From assembly GCA_947044405.1 (NCBI GenBank), contig CAMRHE010000167.1, positions 1,781,001-1,845,000 of the forward strand: DNA of 64,000 bases. Direction: 5' to 3'. Below are positions 38,756-48,972 of this stretch, one piece after another. The stretch's first letter is position 1. Each line of letters starts with the position of its first letter. The DNA comes from Leptodactylus fallax (taxonomy: Eukaryota; Chordata; Amphibia; Anura; Leptodactylidae). The position numbers were made by a program, and so were the translations under genes. The notes beneath the pieces were generated by a model that worked only from the letters and a program-made list of their open reading frames with translations, was not told where the DNA came from and did not search any database.

Positions 38756-41700
38756 TTAAGATTGGCAGTCCCTGCCTATGACTGTATATCCAGAGGGTTG
38801 TACTTTTATGCACAGGGTGGTAGTATACCGATGTATGGCAGGCCAAACAAACTCATCCTGCGCATACCGAACAGGGGGAATACCAGCATTTGGCCTAGTG
38901 GTCCGTCTGAGGACCGGTGGTATATTATGTGGTGCTGCAGCTATGGGCTGAGAAGGACCAGCGGATTCCGCTCCAGAGGGGGCACAGGCCGGAGATACAG
39001 TAGTCACAGGTGGAACATCCCCAGGAGCAGGGATCGGCCAACAATCATCCTCCTCGTCTGAGGCCCATTCCGCACCTCCATTCTCTGACTGTGGGAGCTC
39101 ATTCACATTGGCAAGCCCATCATGATTTGTCCCTTCAGAATGACACAGGCGCAACATATTTCGGTGAAGTACTCGAACACAATCAGTTCCTTCTTTCTGG
39201 ACCTGGTACACTGGCCCATTCGCATACTTGCGGCCAACAACACGATACGGCAAAGCCTCCCATCGGCTTTCCAATTTCCCTTGGGGTTTCTTGACACGAA
39301 CTAGCACCAGGTCGCCTGGTTGCAATGGTGCTTCTTGCACTGGGGTCTTATCAGGATGGGGATGTTCTTGCAGGCGCTGCCGCACCAATCGATGGATCGT
39401 CTCAAGTCTCTGCCGGTGCGCCCGCACCCAAGAGGTTGGATCCCTCGGAGGGAACCCATCCACATCATCCAACTGTAATTCTCCTACACTTCGCCCAGAC
39501 CGCCCAAAGAGAAGTGTATAAGGAGAGTACCCCGTTGTAGAATGGACCTGATTGTTATAGGCCCACACCATTTCAGACAAGAACTGAGGCCACTGTAACT
39601 TCTTGTCTTCCTCCAGAGTCCGCAGCATCTGTAGCAGAGTTCTGTTGAATCTTTCACAGGCCCCATTTCCCTGAGGGTGGTATGGAGTCGTGTGCGACTT
39701 CTTTATCCCGTAGATACGTTGAACTTCTTTCATTACGTGTCCCTCAAAGCAGGCACCCTGGTCGGAGTGGATGCGTTTAGGGCACCCATATACTCGAATG
39801 AAATCTTGGCACAGAGCACGAGCTGCTGACTCAGCTGTCTGGTCCTTGGTGGCGGTTACCACCGCAAATTTGGTGAAGTGATCCACCATTACGAGGCAAT
39901 ACTGGTGTCCGCTATTGGATGGGCCCACCATTAGATAGTCTATCATGACGATTTCTAAAGGTTCCTGGGTCACGATGGTTTGCAGGGGAGCTCTCTGTTC
40001 TATTGCCTTATGGATCTCACAAGTTCGACAGCTGCGGCATACTTCTTCGACCATTTGACGAAGACCAGGGCAGTAAATCAGTCGCTGTAACCAACGAAAG
40101 GTCTTCTCATGACCAAAATGTCCATTCTTATTATGAGCCTCAACTGTCAACGAGCGAGCCAGTTCACTAGGCACCACAATTTGGTATCGAATGTCGATCT
40201 CAGAAGGTAAATAGACCTTTCGGCATAGCACTCCATTTTTCATCTCCAACTTTTCCCACTGACTCAGAACAGATAATATCTCACGTGTCAGTCGTTCTCT
40301 TTCCTCTCTACAGGGCTTCTGGCCTTTCTCAACACACTTGATCATCTGTGCCAGCCCCTCATGGGTCTGTTGTATCTGTGCCCATTCCTGTCGTGAGGGA
40401 CCAAAGAAAGGAGCCATTTCAGTCCCCTCCATCTCAAACTGATTAGTGGCGGTCAAGGCCTGTGAAAATCTGCTGAAGTCGGGCACCTCCACATGCTCCA
40501 ACTCATGATCCACGTCTACTGTGGGGGTCTGGGCGGTTACCCTAGAAAGCCCGTCAGCATTCTGGTTCTCTGTCTTGGACCGATACTTAATGCGGTAATT
40601 GAACTTAGTCATTCGGGCTATCCACCTCTGCTCTAACGCCCCGAGCTTGGCATTTTCCAGGTGAGCTAGTGGGTTGTTGTCAGTCAGTACTAAAACTTCA
40701 GCACCGGTCAAATATTCAGAGAATTTCTCGGTCATGGCCCATACCAGTGCCAACAGCTCCAACTTAAATGAACTATAATTCTCGGGGTTTCTTTCAGAAT
40801 CTCTCAAAGACCGGCTGCCGTACGCTATGACCCTCTCCTGGCCATCCTGAAGCTGGGAAAGCACTGCTCCAAGACCATACAGGCTTGCATCCGTATACAG
40901 CTGGAACGGCAAGTGGTAATCAGCATATGCCAAGATTGGGGCTGTTGTCAGTGCATCCTTTAATGCCTGGAAGGCTTGTTCCTGTTCAGGTCCCCACTTC
41001 ACGGACCGGTTCTTTGGACCACCGGATGTGCCTCGTAGGAGAGCATTAAGTGGTGCTGCTACCTTGGCGAAATCCTTAATAAACCGTCGATAGTAACCGG
41101 CTACTCCAAGGAACGCCCTCACTTCTCGCAGGGTAGTCGGTATTGGCCAATCTTGAACAGCCGCTATCTTGTCTCTTGATGGTCTCACCCCTTCTCCTGA
41201 TACGCGGTGACCCAAGTAATCAATTTCAGATTGGAACAACCGACATTTACTGGGTTTCAATTTGAGCCCATGTTCCCGCAATCTTCGAAATACTTGCCCC
41301 AACTGGTGGAGATGGTCTTCAAAGGTCGCAGAATACACTATAATGTCATCCAAGTAGATGAGAGTGAACTCAAAGTTGAAGTCACCAAAACATTTCTCCA
41401 TCAACCGCTGAAACGTTCCGGGTGCATTTGTCAACCCGAAGGGCATCCGGTTAAATTCGTATAGTCCCATGGGCAAGATGAATGCCGTCTTCTCCTTGTC
41501 TTTTGTGGCCATCGGCACCTGCCAATACCCACTAGCCAGATCTAGTGAGGAGAAGTACCGGGCTCTCCCCAGCGCTGAGAGGGACTCCTCAATCCGTGGC
41601 AAGGGGTAGGAATCTCGTACGGTGCAAGCGTTTAACTTCCGATAGTCTACGCAAAATCGGATGGAACCATCTTTTTTTCTTACTAACACCACAGGAGCTG

Positions 41701-42067
41701 CCCAGGGACTCTGGCTTTCTTGGATGATCCCACCCTGTAGCATCTTAGCTAACAGTTCTTTTACTTCCTGATACAACTGTGGAGGAATTTGTCGGTAGCG
41801 CTCTCTAATTGGAGGGGTGTCTCCTGTGGGAATCTCATGGTAGATCCCTGTGGTACATCCAAAATCTTCAGCATACCGTGAAAAGGCGGCTCGGTTCTCC
41901 CACAACAGTTCATCTACCTTCTGCACACATTCCAGAGAACATGAACTTGCATCCATCTTCATCTGTTCTCGAATTGCACGGCCATTCCATTCAGAGGTGG
42001 GTTCCTCATCTTCTCCCATGGACACAGTTACGGTCCACTCATCCCTTTCAGTCGGCTTCAGCTGCAT
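38756..42067 (-). CDS. Gypsy pol: reverse transcriptase, RNase H, integrase
   Basis: 1103 codons without interruption from ATG 42067. It would copy element RNA into DNA and insert it. Reverse transcriptase: Asp176 in 'SSLDLASGY' and the YLDD motif at 238-241. RNase H: Asp393 in 'YTDAS', Glu437, Asp463 in 'LTDNN'. Integrase: an H2C2 zinc finger (His645, His650, Cys680, Cys683) and a D,D35E core (Asp710, Asp769 in 'HSDQG', Glu805 in 'CERFN'), then a GPY/F-like 'RWEALPYRVVG' segment. All catalytic residues are present. The frame is offset from pro and overlaps its end by 20 bases; the pol frame itself opens only about nine codons before this ATG. Confidence 0.95.
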   Translation of the reverse strand: MQLKPTERDEWTVTVSMGEDEEPTSEWNGRAIREQMKMDASSCSLECVQKVDELLWENRAAFSRYAEDFGCTTGIYHEIPTGDTPPIRERYRQIPPQLYQEVKELLAKMLQGGIIQESQSPWAAPVVLVRKKDGSIRFCVDYRKLNACTVRDSYPLPRIEESLSALGRARYFSSLDLASGYWQVPMATKDKEKTAFILPMGLYEFNRMPFGLTNAPGTFQRLMEKCFGDFNFEFTLIYLDDIIVYSATFEDHLHQLGQVFRRLREHGLKLKPSKCRLFQSEIDYLGHRVSGEGVRPSRDKIAAVQDWPIPTTLREVRAFLGVAGYYRRFIKDFAKVAAPLNALLRGTSGGPKNRSVKWGPEQEQAFQALKDALTTAPILAYADYHLPFQLYTDASLYGLGAVLSQLQDGQERVIAYGSRSLRDSERNPENYSSFKLELLALVWAMTEKFSEYLTGAEVLVLTDNNPLAHLENAKLGALEQRWIARMTKFNYRIKYRSKTENQNADGLSRVTAQTPTVDVDHELEHVEVPDFSRFSQALTATNQFEMEGTEMAPFFGPSRQEWAQIQQTHEGLAQMIKCVEKGQKPCREERERLTREILSVLSQWEKLEMKNGVLCRKVYLPSEIDIRYQIVVPSELARSLTVEAHNKNGHFGHEKTFRWLQRLIYCPGLRQMVEEVCRSCRTCEIHKAIEQRAPLQTIVTQEPLEIVMIDYLMVGPSNSGHQYCLVMVDHFTKFAVVTATKDQTAESAARALCQDFIRVYGCPKRIHSDQGACFEGHVMKEVQRIYGIKKSHTTPYHPQGNGACERFNRTLLQMLRTLEEDKKLQWPQFLSEMVWAYNNQVHSTTGYSPYTLLFGRSGRSVGELQLDDVDGFPPRDPTSWVRAHRQRLETIHRLVRQRLQEHPHPDKTPVQEAPLQPGDLVLVRVKKPQGKLESRWEALPYRVVGRKYANGPVYQVQKEGTDCVRVLHRNMLRLCHSEGTNHDGLANVNELPQSENGGAEWASDEEDDCWPIPAPGDVPPVTTVSPACAPSGAESAGPSQPIAAAPHNIPPVLRRTTRPNAGIPPVRYAQDEFVWPAIHRYTTTLCIKVQPSGYTVIGRDCQS

Positions 42068-42908
42068 TGGAGTTACTTTCCTTACTTACTTCCTCCGGAG
42101 TCACATAGATGTTAGCCAGCTGCCTCCCTGGGGTCAGGTCCACACTCTGGTCCTGAGTGTTTACACATCGAAGTGGTACTCTTCCATTGCGAACTATTGC
42201 CAAGGAACGGGCCACTAGCGGATCAACACCTCCTTCGGCTGCCTGCAGTGGTTCTACCAACACAGCTATGCCCTCTAGTTTCCGACAGGTGCCTACGGGC
42301 ATAGACACTATTGTCTCCCGACTGGGTGGCAGTGTAACTTTTGTATGCAAAGGAACTGAAATTCGAGCCAGAGGACGCTGCGCATCCGAACTTTTCTGTA
42401 AGCCACATGTCCGGATCAGCCGCTGGAAAGCTGTTTGAGTAGGCCGATGGGTGGTGGTTTCTTTCCAATAACCGTGACCTTTCTTTTCAAAGAGGATCTG
42501 ATCTAATTCTTTTAACACATTCATCCCCAAAATGACAGGGACCTTTACTTCATGTGACTCCTGTACCACCACAATGCCTTTCCTACCCAGATCTTGGCCA
42601 CATACCCGGACATTCATCCAGGCCACTCCCACGACTGGAACTGGTAACTGGTTAGCTGCGACCACTCGTACGAATGTATGGGGATCATATTTCACATGTT
42701 GCTGGAAGTACCGTTCATAACAGTCTCTACTCAAGGTCGTTACTTGGGAACCCGTGTCAATCATCCCGGTAACCGGAATACCCTCCATTTCCACCTGTAT
42801 AACAGGACTTGCAGCGATCAGGTCATCATTAGGGCATTCTCCCCACATAGTCTCCTTGTCAGTCTCCCCTACTACACGCCCTACAGCAGCAGGGGACTTC
42901 AGTTTAAC
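42048..42908 (-). CDS. Gypsy pro: retropepsin-type aspartic protease
   Basis: The frame is open from the slippery site (42908) to TGA at 42048-42050. The first ATG is at 42848, giving 266 residues, but translation more likely enters from gag by -1 frameshifting. The active-site motif DTGS (residues 31-34 from that ATG) lies in 'GMIDTGSQVTTLS', and a second hydrophobic block 'VPVILGMNVL' matches the retropepsin flap-side ILG motif. It would cleave the polyprotein into mature products. Confidence 0.9.
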   Translation of the reverse strand, partial: VKLKSPAAVGRVVGETDKETMWGECPNDDLIAASPVIQVEMEGIPVTGMIDTGSQVTTLSRDCYERYFQQHVKYDPHTFVRVVAANQLPVPVVGVAWMNVRVCGQDLGRKGIVVVQESHEVKVPVILGMNVLKELDQILFEKKGHGYWKETTTHRPTQTAFQRLIRTCGLQKSSDAQRPLARISVPLHTKVTLPPSRETIVSMPVGTCRKLEGIAVLVEPLQAAEGGVDPLVARSLAIVRNGRVPLRCVNTQDQSVDLTPGRQLANIYVTPEEVSKESNSNAAEAD

Positions 42909-43924
42909 GGCGGTCTCTCATAAGTTTGTCGCTGCTCTGGACATCTAGCAGCAACGTGGCCCATCCGTCCACACTCCCAGCAGCGTATCTCCCGTCGTTC
43001 TGGCCATCTGTTTGGGCCCCTTCGGTAAGCCCCTTCGATTTCTCCTGAGCACTGCATTAACTGATTTGGACCCCTTCGGTAGGTCCTATCCTCATCCCTC
43101 CAGCGGGGTGGTGGGTGATTCTGATTTTCTGGGTATGGACGGCTCACCCTTTCACCTCCAGTTTTCTGGAAGTCTGCAATTTTCATAGAATGTTCATCAC
43201 AATGGGTGTGCAAGTGTTCCATTTGCTCTTGCAGTTTCTGCATTACTGTGAGAATTTCTTTAACCGTCCCCTTTTCTACTGTCTCTGAGCCAGAACTAGC
43301 CCCCTGTGACAAAGTAACTCCAACTGCGGTCTGGGGCTTCGGGAACATACTATTGGCACGGGAGATGGCCTCTACCTGTACATCATGGAATTTAGCATCA
43401 GTCTCTCGTCGTATAAAATCCTGCATAGTCACAGTTAAACTGCCGTCACGTATCCCCAGGACAAACTGGTCACGGAGAGTCCGATCAGGGTTACAGAAGG
43501 CTGGCGAGCCCCCTCTTTCCTTCACTTGAATATCTCGGAGCAGTTCTTGTAGGGCATTTGCATATTGGGGAAGGCTTTCATTCTCCTGTTGTACCCTCTG
43601 GAAGAACCGAGCCTGCAGAGACCCCAGCAATGCAGTTTCTCCATAAATGGTTTCTAGAATCTGGACTACTTGCTCAAATGTCTGCCTTTGTTCAAATGGC
43701 CTCAATATCACCGTGGTCTTAGCATCCCCTTGTAATGTCAATATTGCTAGCTCTACTAGTACTTCTGGTGCGGTCTGGTACATTCGCTGTATCATTCGTA
43801 TCTGTTCCACCCACATACTCACTGACATATTATTGCCATCAAATTTAGCTAACTGACTCATTATAGCCCCTGCTGGCATTCTTCCTCCAGCACCATTCTC
43901 CCGAACGGGTGCGTCACCGTCCAT
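42899..43924 (-). CDS. Gypsy gag: capsid/nucleocapsid protein
   Basis: 341 residues from ATG 43924, 30 bases after the primer-binding site, to TGA 42899-42901. It would form the particle and bind the element's RNA. A capsid-like helical region (about residues 20-190) includes 'ETIYGETALLGSLQARFFQR' and is followed by a polar linker. A single zinc knuckle CWECGRMGHVAARC (CX2CX4HX4C, about residues 315-328) lies near the C-terminus. The layout resembles the gag from which PNMA-type domesticated genes derive (family knowledge). An upstream extension to 44026 without the ATG runs into the primer-binding site and LTR, so it was not used. Confidence 0.93.
   Translation of the reverse strand: MDGDAPVRENGAGGRMPAGAIMSQLAKFDGNNMSVSMWVEQIRMIQRMYQTAPEVLVELAILTLQGDAKTTVILRPFEQRQTFEQVVQILETIYGETALLGSLQARFFQRVQQENESLPQYANALQELLRDIQVKERGGSPAFCNPDRTLRDQFVLGIRDGSLTVTMQDFIRRETDAKFHDVQVEAISRANSMFPKPQTAVGVTLSQGASSGSETVEKGTVKEILTVMQKLQEQMEHLHTHCDEHSMKIADFQKTGGERVSRPYPENQNHPPPRWRDEDRTYRRGPNQLMQCSGEIEGAYRRGPNRWPERREIRCWECGRMGHVAARCPEQRQTYERPPLN
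42902..42908 (-). promoter_or_regulatory. Candidate -1 ribosomal frameshift site, G TTA AAC
   Basis: On the minus strand GTTAAAC sits immediately before the gag TGA and fits the X-XXY-YYZ style slippery heptamers (GUUAAAC is a known functional variant in other systems). The protease frame is exactly -1 relative to gag and is open through this point. No downstream pseudoknot was worked out. Confidence 0.65.
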
Positions 43925-43936
43925 TCTGGTAAGCGG

Positions 43937-43954
43937 ATCCTGCCGACTACGCCA
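43937..43954 (-). other. Primer-binding site for tRNA-Ser
   Basis: Three bases after the 5' LTR (minus strand), TGGCGTAGTCGGCAGGAT equals the reverse complement of a vertebrate tRNA-Ser(AGA/TGA-type) 3' end plus CCA over 18 bases, as I recall that tRNA. Confidence 0.7.
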
Positions 43955-43957
43955 ATT

Positions 43958-44930
43958 TGTGAACCGAGAGCAAGGCAGGTGGTTTGGTCTCCGCAACCAG
44001 AAATGAACGCACACGCGGTAGTTCAAGAAAAGAATATATATTTACTATAAGTTAATAAAGGCTATTTGAAGGTAAAATGACAGGGATAAAGACAAGCAAA
44101 ATATACAATATAGCATGAACAATTTCAAGGCAAATTCTGCAATGGTTTCTACTTTTACTCTGTCCAATTCTGCAGTATGGACACTGAATGAACAATATAC
44201 TCAAAACTATCCCTAACTGACCCTGACATCACATTTGGGTGCACCCCCTTTTCCCCAGTGGTCCAGGTGGACCGCTTACAGTCTGTAGAAGCGCGCGGTG
44301 GGGCCCAAAGTCGTTCCTTTCTTTTATAGCGAAACGTCCTCTCCTCACGGTTATCAGGATCTTGGGAGAAATGAAGTCCTCTTTAACAGGGAAACCCAAT
44401 GAATGCAATGTAATCCAACAGCAGATTCCACTCAGCACACTGACAGTCCTGCCGAATCCATACACTGATCTGGGATGTAAGCCGGGGTTTAGCAGGTGCT
44501 GTCCAGTACATCAACAGCACTGCGAGTCTCTATCTGTGGTATCCATATACACAGTCACAATGTCAGTCTCACTGATCAGCCACTGAGCACAGTTCCTTTC
44601 ACGTGGACTCACTAGTCCTGTTGTCTCTTTACACTCTGTTTGTCTCTGGACCAAGATACAGCTTAGCTGTACAGAAAAATCTCCACACCAGTTCAATACA
44701 ACACTTCCTAAGATGGCTGCTGCTCTCTGTCTTGTCACTCCCCGCTTCTCCGCTCACATTCTGTCTGCAGAACAGGCAAGCTGACATAAAAGGGGGGGGG
44801 AAGTCACTCCAGCATCATGTCACAATTACAATGGCTGCTGTCTTAAAGGAACAGAATCACAGAAATACATTCAACATTAACAGTTTATACAGACAAATAA
44901 AGCTTAGGACAACATTGGCTGTCTCTTACA
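43958..44930 (-). repeat. 5' LTR of the gypsy element
   Basis: 973 bp, starting TGTAAGAG and ending GGTTCACA on the minus strand. A TATA box (minus TATAAAAG) is at about 44321-44328. The first ~613 bp also exist in the truncated 3' LTR. Confidence 0.88.
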
Positions 44931-46452
44931 CATCATAGGTAGACCTCAACTATGAGAGACAAAATGAGAAAACAAATCTAGAAAATCACAATGTCTGATT
45001 TTTAAAGAATTTATTTGCAAATTATGGTGGAAAATAAGTATTTGGTCACCTACAAACAAGCAAGATTTCTGGCTCTCACAGACCTGTAACTTCTTCTTTA
45101 AGAGGCTCCTCTGTCCTCCACTCATTACCTGTAGTAATGGCTCCTGTTTGACATTGTTATCAGTATAAAAGACACCTGACCACAACCTCAAACAGTCACA
45201 CTCCAAACTCCACTATGGTGAAGACCAAAGAGCTGTGGAAGGACCAGAAACAAAATTGTAGACCTGCACCAGGCTGGGAAGACTGAATCTGCAATAGGCA
45301 AGCAGCTTGGTGTGAAGAAATCACCTGTGGGAGCAATAATTAGAAAATGGAAGACATACAAGACCACTGATAATCTCCCTCCATCAGGGGCTCCACGCAA
45401 GATCTCACCCCCGTGGGGTCAAAATGATCACAAGAACGGTGAGCAAAAATTCCAGAACCACACAGGGGGACCTAGTGACTGACCTGCAGAAATCTGGGAC
45501 TAACGTAACAAAGGCTACCGTCAGTAACACACTACACCGCCAGGGACTCAGATCCTGCAGTGCCAGACGTGTCCCCCTGCTTAAGCCAGTACATATCCGG
45601 GCCCGTCTGAAGTTTGCTAGAGAGCATTTGGATGTTCCAGAAGAGTATTGGGAGAATGTCATATGGTCAGATGAAACCAAAGTAGAAGTGTTTGATAGAA
45701 ACACAACTCGTCGTGTTTGGAGGAGAGTGAATGCTGAGTTGCTTCCAAAGAACACCTTACCTACTGTGAAGTATGGGGGTGACAACATCAGGCTTTGGGG
45801 CTGTTTTTGTCTGCAAAGGGACCAGGACGACTGATCCGTGTATATGAAAGAATGAATGGGGCCATGTATCGTGAGATTTTGAGTGAAACCTCCTTCCATC
45901 AGCAAGGGAATTGAAGATAAAACGTGGCTGGGTCTTACAGCATGACAATGATCCCAAGCACACCGCCAGGGCAACGAAGGAGTGGCTTTGTAAGAAGCAT
46001 TTCAAGGTCCTGGAGTGGCCAGTCTCCAGATCTCAAGCCCATAGAAAACCTTTGGAGGGAGTTGAAAGTCCATGTTGCCCAGCGACAGCCCCAAAACATC
46101 ACTGCTCTAGAGGAGATCTGCATGGAGGAATGGGCCAACATACCAGCAACAGTGTGTGCCAACCTTATGAAGACTTGCAGAAAACGTTTGACCTCTGTCA
46201 TTGCCAACAAAGGATATACAGTATAACAAAGTATTGAGATGAACTTTTGTTATTGACCAAATACTTATTTTCCACCATAATTTGCAAATAAATTATTTAT
46301 AAATCAGAAAATGTGATTTTCTGGATATATTTTCTCATTTTGTCTCTCATAGTTGAGGTCTACCTATGATGACAATTACAGGCCGGCCTCATCTTTTTAA
46401 GTGGGAGAACTTGCACAATTGGTGGCTGACTAAATACTTTTTTTCCTCACTG
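44931..46452 (+). mobile_element. Tc1-like transposon, family A, left end missing
   Basis: The right end is complete (inverted CAGTG..., TA at 46453-46454). The left side starts abruptly with 'catcataggtagacctcaac', a point about 75 bp inside the usual terminal repeat, directly at the edge of the gypsy 5' LTR. Confidence 0.9.
45214..46237 (+). pseudogene. Tc1-like transposase (family A), frameshifted
   Basis: ATG 45214 starts '[10 protein letters not shown]', but a small deletion at about 45245 shifts the frame. The clean middle frame from 45424 ('[16 protein letters not shown]', '[11 protein letters not shown]') ends near 45834 at a frameshift. The C-terminal blocks ('[16 protein letters not shown]', '[11 protein letters not shown]') continue in other frames to about 46237. 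At least three lesions; inactive. Confidence 0.88.
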
Positions 46453-46469
46453 TACATGGTTATCCTGGG

Positions 46470-47020
46470 AAGTGAAGTGCCCAGATCCTTGGTGGTCTAT
46501 GGTACTAAAGGGTTTACAAGCACATTCCTGGTGGTCTAGGGTAGCGAAGTAGTAAACAAGATCATTCCTGGTGGTCTAGGGCAGTGAAGGGGTTGAGAAC
46601 TTATCTAGTGGAGTGGTAGTGGAGTACTCACATTCTTAGTGGTCTAATAAGGTGCTAAAGTGTTTACAAGCACATGCCTGATGGTCTAGGGTGGTAAAGA
46701 GGTTAGTGCCAAAACCAATGGTGATCTACAACGGTGAATGAGCCAATGTCTATATCCTTAGTGGTCTATGGTAATCAAGGGGTAAACCGTTATGTCCCTG
46801 ACAATGTTGAGTGATGAATGGGTTAATGGTCATATTCTTGTGGGTTTGGGGGTAGTACAGGAGTTAATGACAACACCCTTGGCTGTCTAGTGCTGTGAAT
46901 CGGTAACTATATACATTGTGAGTGGTTTTGGGTGGTAAAGGGGTTAATTATATCATTGGTGGTCAAAGGTAGTGAAGGTTGTACTGGTTAAGTCCCTGGT
47001 GGTCTGGGGTGCAGAAGGGA
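46470..47020. repeat. Degenerate ~45-50-bp tandem repeat
   Basis: Around 11 loose units of 'cctggtggtctagggtagtgaaggggtta'-like sequence with substantial divergence. Confidence 0.7.
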
Positions 47021-47540
47021 TGAACTACTTTGTGTTTAGAAATGTAGTGTCGAATGCTGGGTGGGGGGTGAAATTATCGATACCAGGTCCTCCTGTTTTT
47101 AGACTGAGGGTCTCTTTAAGTCAGACAGAGAACTAGGGGCCCATATTTTACTTGGCTCTCACACCCCGTATAACATAAACTCTACCTTAGGCTACATTTT
47201 GTGCAGTTCCAGCTGATGCCCATGTGCCAAGACTTTTACACACAGATCAGATTCCATAATATTCACCTGCCAAATTTGGATCCAAGGAAGCTCTCACCCG
47301 CTAATCTGCACTTTACCCAAAATAACCTGCGGGGGCTGTTCACACTATGTCTGTCACTGCAGGCTGCATACAGTGAAGGTAAAAAGACCCTTCTAATATA
47401 AGATCCACAAGATATGAGAGGCTGCAGAGGAGACCTTGTGATGTGTGCAAGACATGGCCAAGTCACAATGTCTGCAATGTTTACAGGCCCCCTGCATCAG
47501 TGTCAGCATAGCCAGAACTCTGCAGATGACTCCGTACCAC
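47021..47540. other. Intergenic stretch, nothing recognised
   Basis: No supported gene or element. Confidence 0.4.
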
Positions 47541-48200
47541 CCACCTGCTGTATCTAAGCCTATCATGTCTGATACTGTCTGCTAAGGTGCTCTATCTCAG
47601 TCTACCATGTCTGATACTTTTTATTAAGATGCTGTATCTAAGCCTATCCTGTATATTGCAGTCTACTAAGGTGGGGCATCTAAGCCTATCATGTGTGATA
47701 CTTTCTACCAAACTTCTGAATGTAAGCCTATTATGTGTAATACTGTCTACTAAGCTCCTGTATCTAAGCCTATCATGTATAGCAACTATTACGCTGCTGT
47801 ATCTAAGCCTATCATGTATGATACTGTCTTTTATCCTGCTATATCTAAGCCTATCATGTATCTTTCTGTCTAATAAACTGCTGTATCTAAGCCTATCTTG
47901 TGTTACTCTCTACTAAACTGCTGCATCTAAGTCTATCGCATGTGATACTGTCTACTATGCTGCAGTATCTAAGCCTATCATGTTTGATACTGTCTACTAA
48001 GCAGCTATATCTAAACATATCATGTTTATTACTTGTCTTGAACTGTGCATCTAATCCTATCATGTGTGATACTGTCTGAGAATCAGTACATTTAAGCTTA
48101 TCAAGTGTGATTTTGTCTGCTAAATCAGTGTATCTAAGCCTTCTATGTGTGATACCATATGTTGACCATGTGTATCTAAGCCTGTCATGTGTGATATAGT
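47541..48200. repeat. ~39-bp minisatellite
   Basis: About 15 diverged copies of a unit containing 'gctgtatctaagcctatcat' and 'gtgtgatactgtctactaa'. Confidence 0.88.
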
Positions 48201-48639
48201 CTCAGAGAAACAGACAGGATTATATTCACTATTCTAAGATGTGACTGAATTTGACAATATGATTGGCTGGTGTATCTAAGCCGCTGGCACCGCTTACTCT
48301 GTGGACATAGGGATTCTTTTTGGTAGTGACATCATCAGAAATCCCGGTCGTCATTCTGGAGCTGATGGAAAATCAAACAGAGTTTGGGACACAGATTAGG
48401 ACCAGGATTCGGGCAGCCGGTAATAGAGCGTCTCGGCTATTATGAGACTGGCACTTTTATTTTGGCTGTTATTTTGGTGAATGGAAACTATTTGTCATGT
48501 GACGAATCAGACGAGTGAGACTCCTGGCTGCAAAGTACTAGACTCCGAGGACAAAATGTGGAAGAACATTCATAAAATCCATGTAAAGAGAGAATGTATA
48601 ATATACATACCCCTATAGATACCCTGTTTTTACACAGTG

Positions 48640-48972
48640 AAAGCACCAGCAGAATAGTGAGTGCAGCTCTGGAGTATAATACAGGATGTAACTCAGGATC
48701 AGTACAGGATAAGTAATGTAATGTATGTACACAGTGACTGCACCAGCAGAATAGTGAGTGCAGCTCTGGAGTATAATAAAGAATGTAACTCAGGATCAGT
48801 ACAGGATAAGTAATGTAATGCATGTACACAGTGACTGCACCAGCAGAATAGTGAGTGCAGCTCTGGAGTATTTTATGGATGTAACTCAGGATCAGTACAG
48901 GATAAGTAATGTAATGTATGTACTCAGTGACTGCACCAGCAGAATAGTGAGCGCAGCTCTGGAGTATTATTG
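48640..48972 (-). repeat. 97-bp satellite, array C (~3.4 copies)
   Basis: Same unit and orientation as array B, with high similarity. The last copy breaks off at 'ggagtatta'. Confidence 0.93.

Larger units (their letters stand above)
38127..44930 (-). mobile_element. Ty3/gypsy LTR retrotransposon with intact gag, pro and pol
   Basis: Read on the minus strand: 5' LTR (44930-43958), primer-binding site, gag, pro, pol, polypurine-rich tract (plus-strand 'attcccccccactttaag' at about 38742-38760), 3' LTR (38741-38127, truncated). The pol order is RT, RNase H, integrase, as in Ty3/gypsy. The shared ~613 bp of the two LTRs differ at only about four positions, so the copy is young. No target duplication can be tested because the left end is lost. 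Confidence 0.95.

Noticed and set aside
47541..48200. CRISPR-like regular repeats
   Set aside because: Contiguous minisatellite without unique spacers, in a vertebrate genome.
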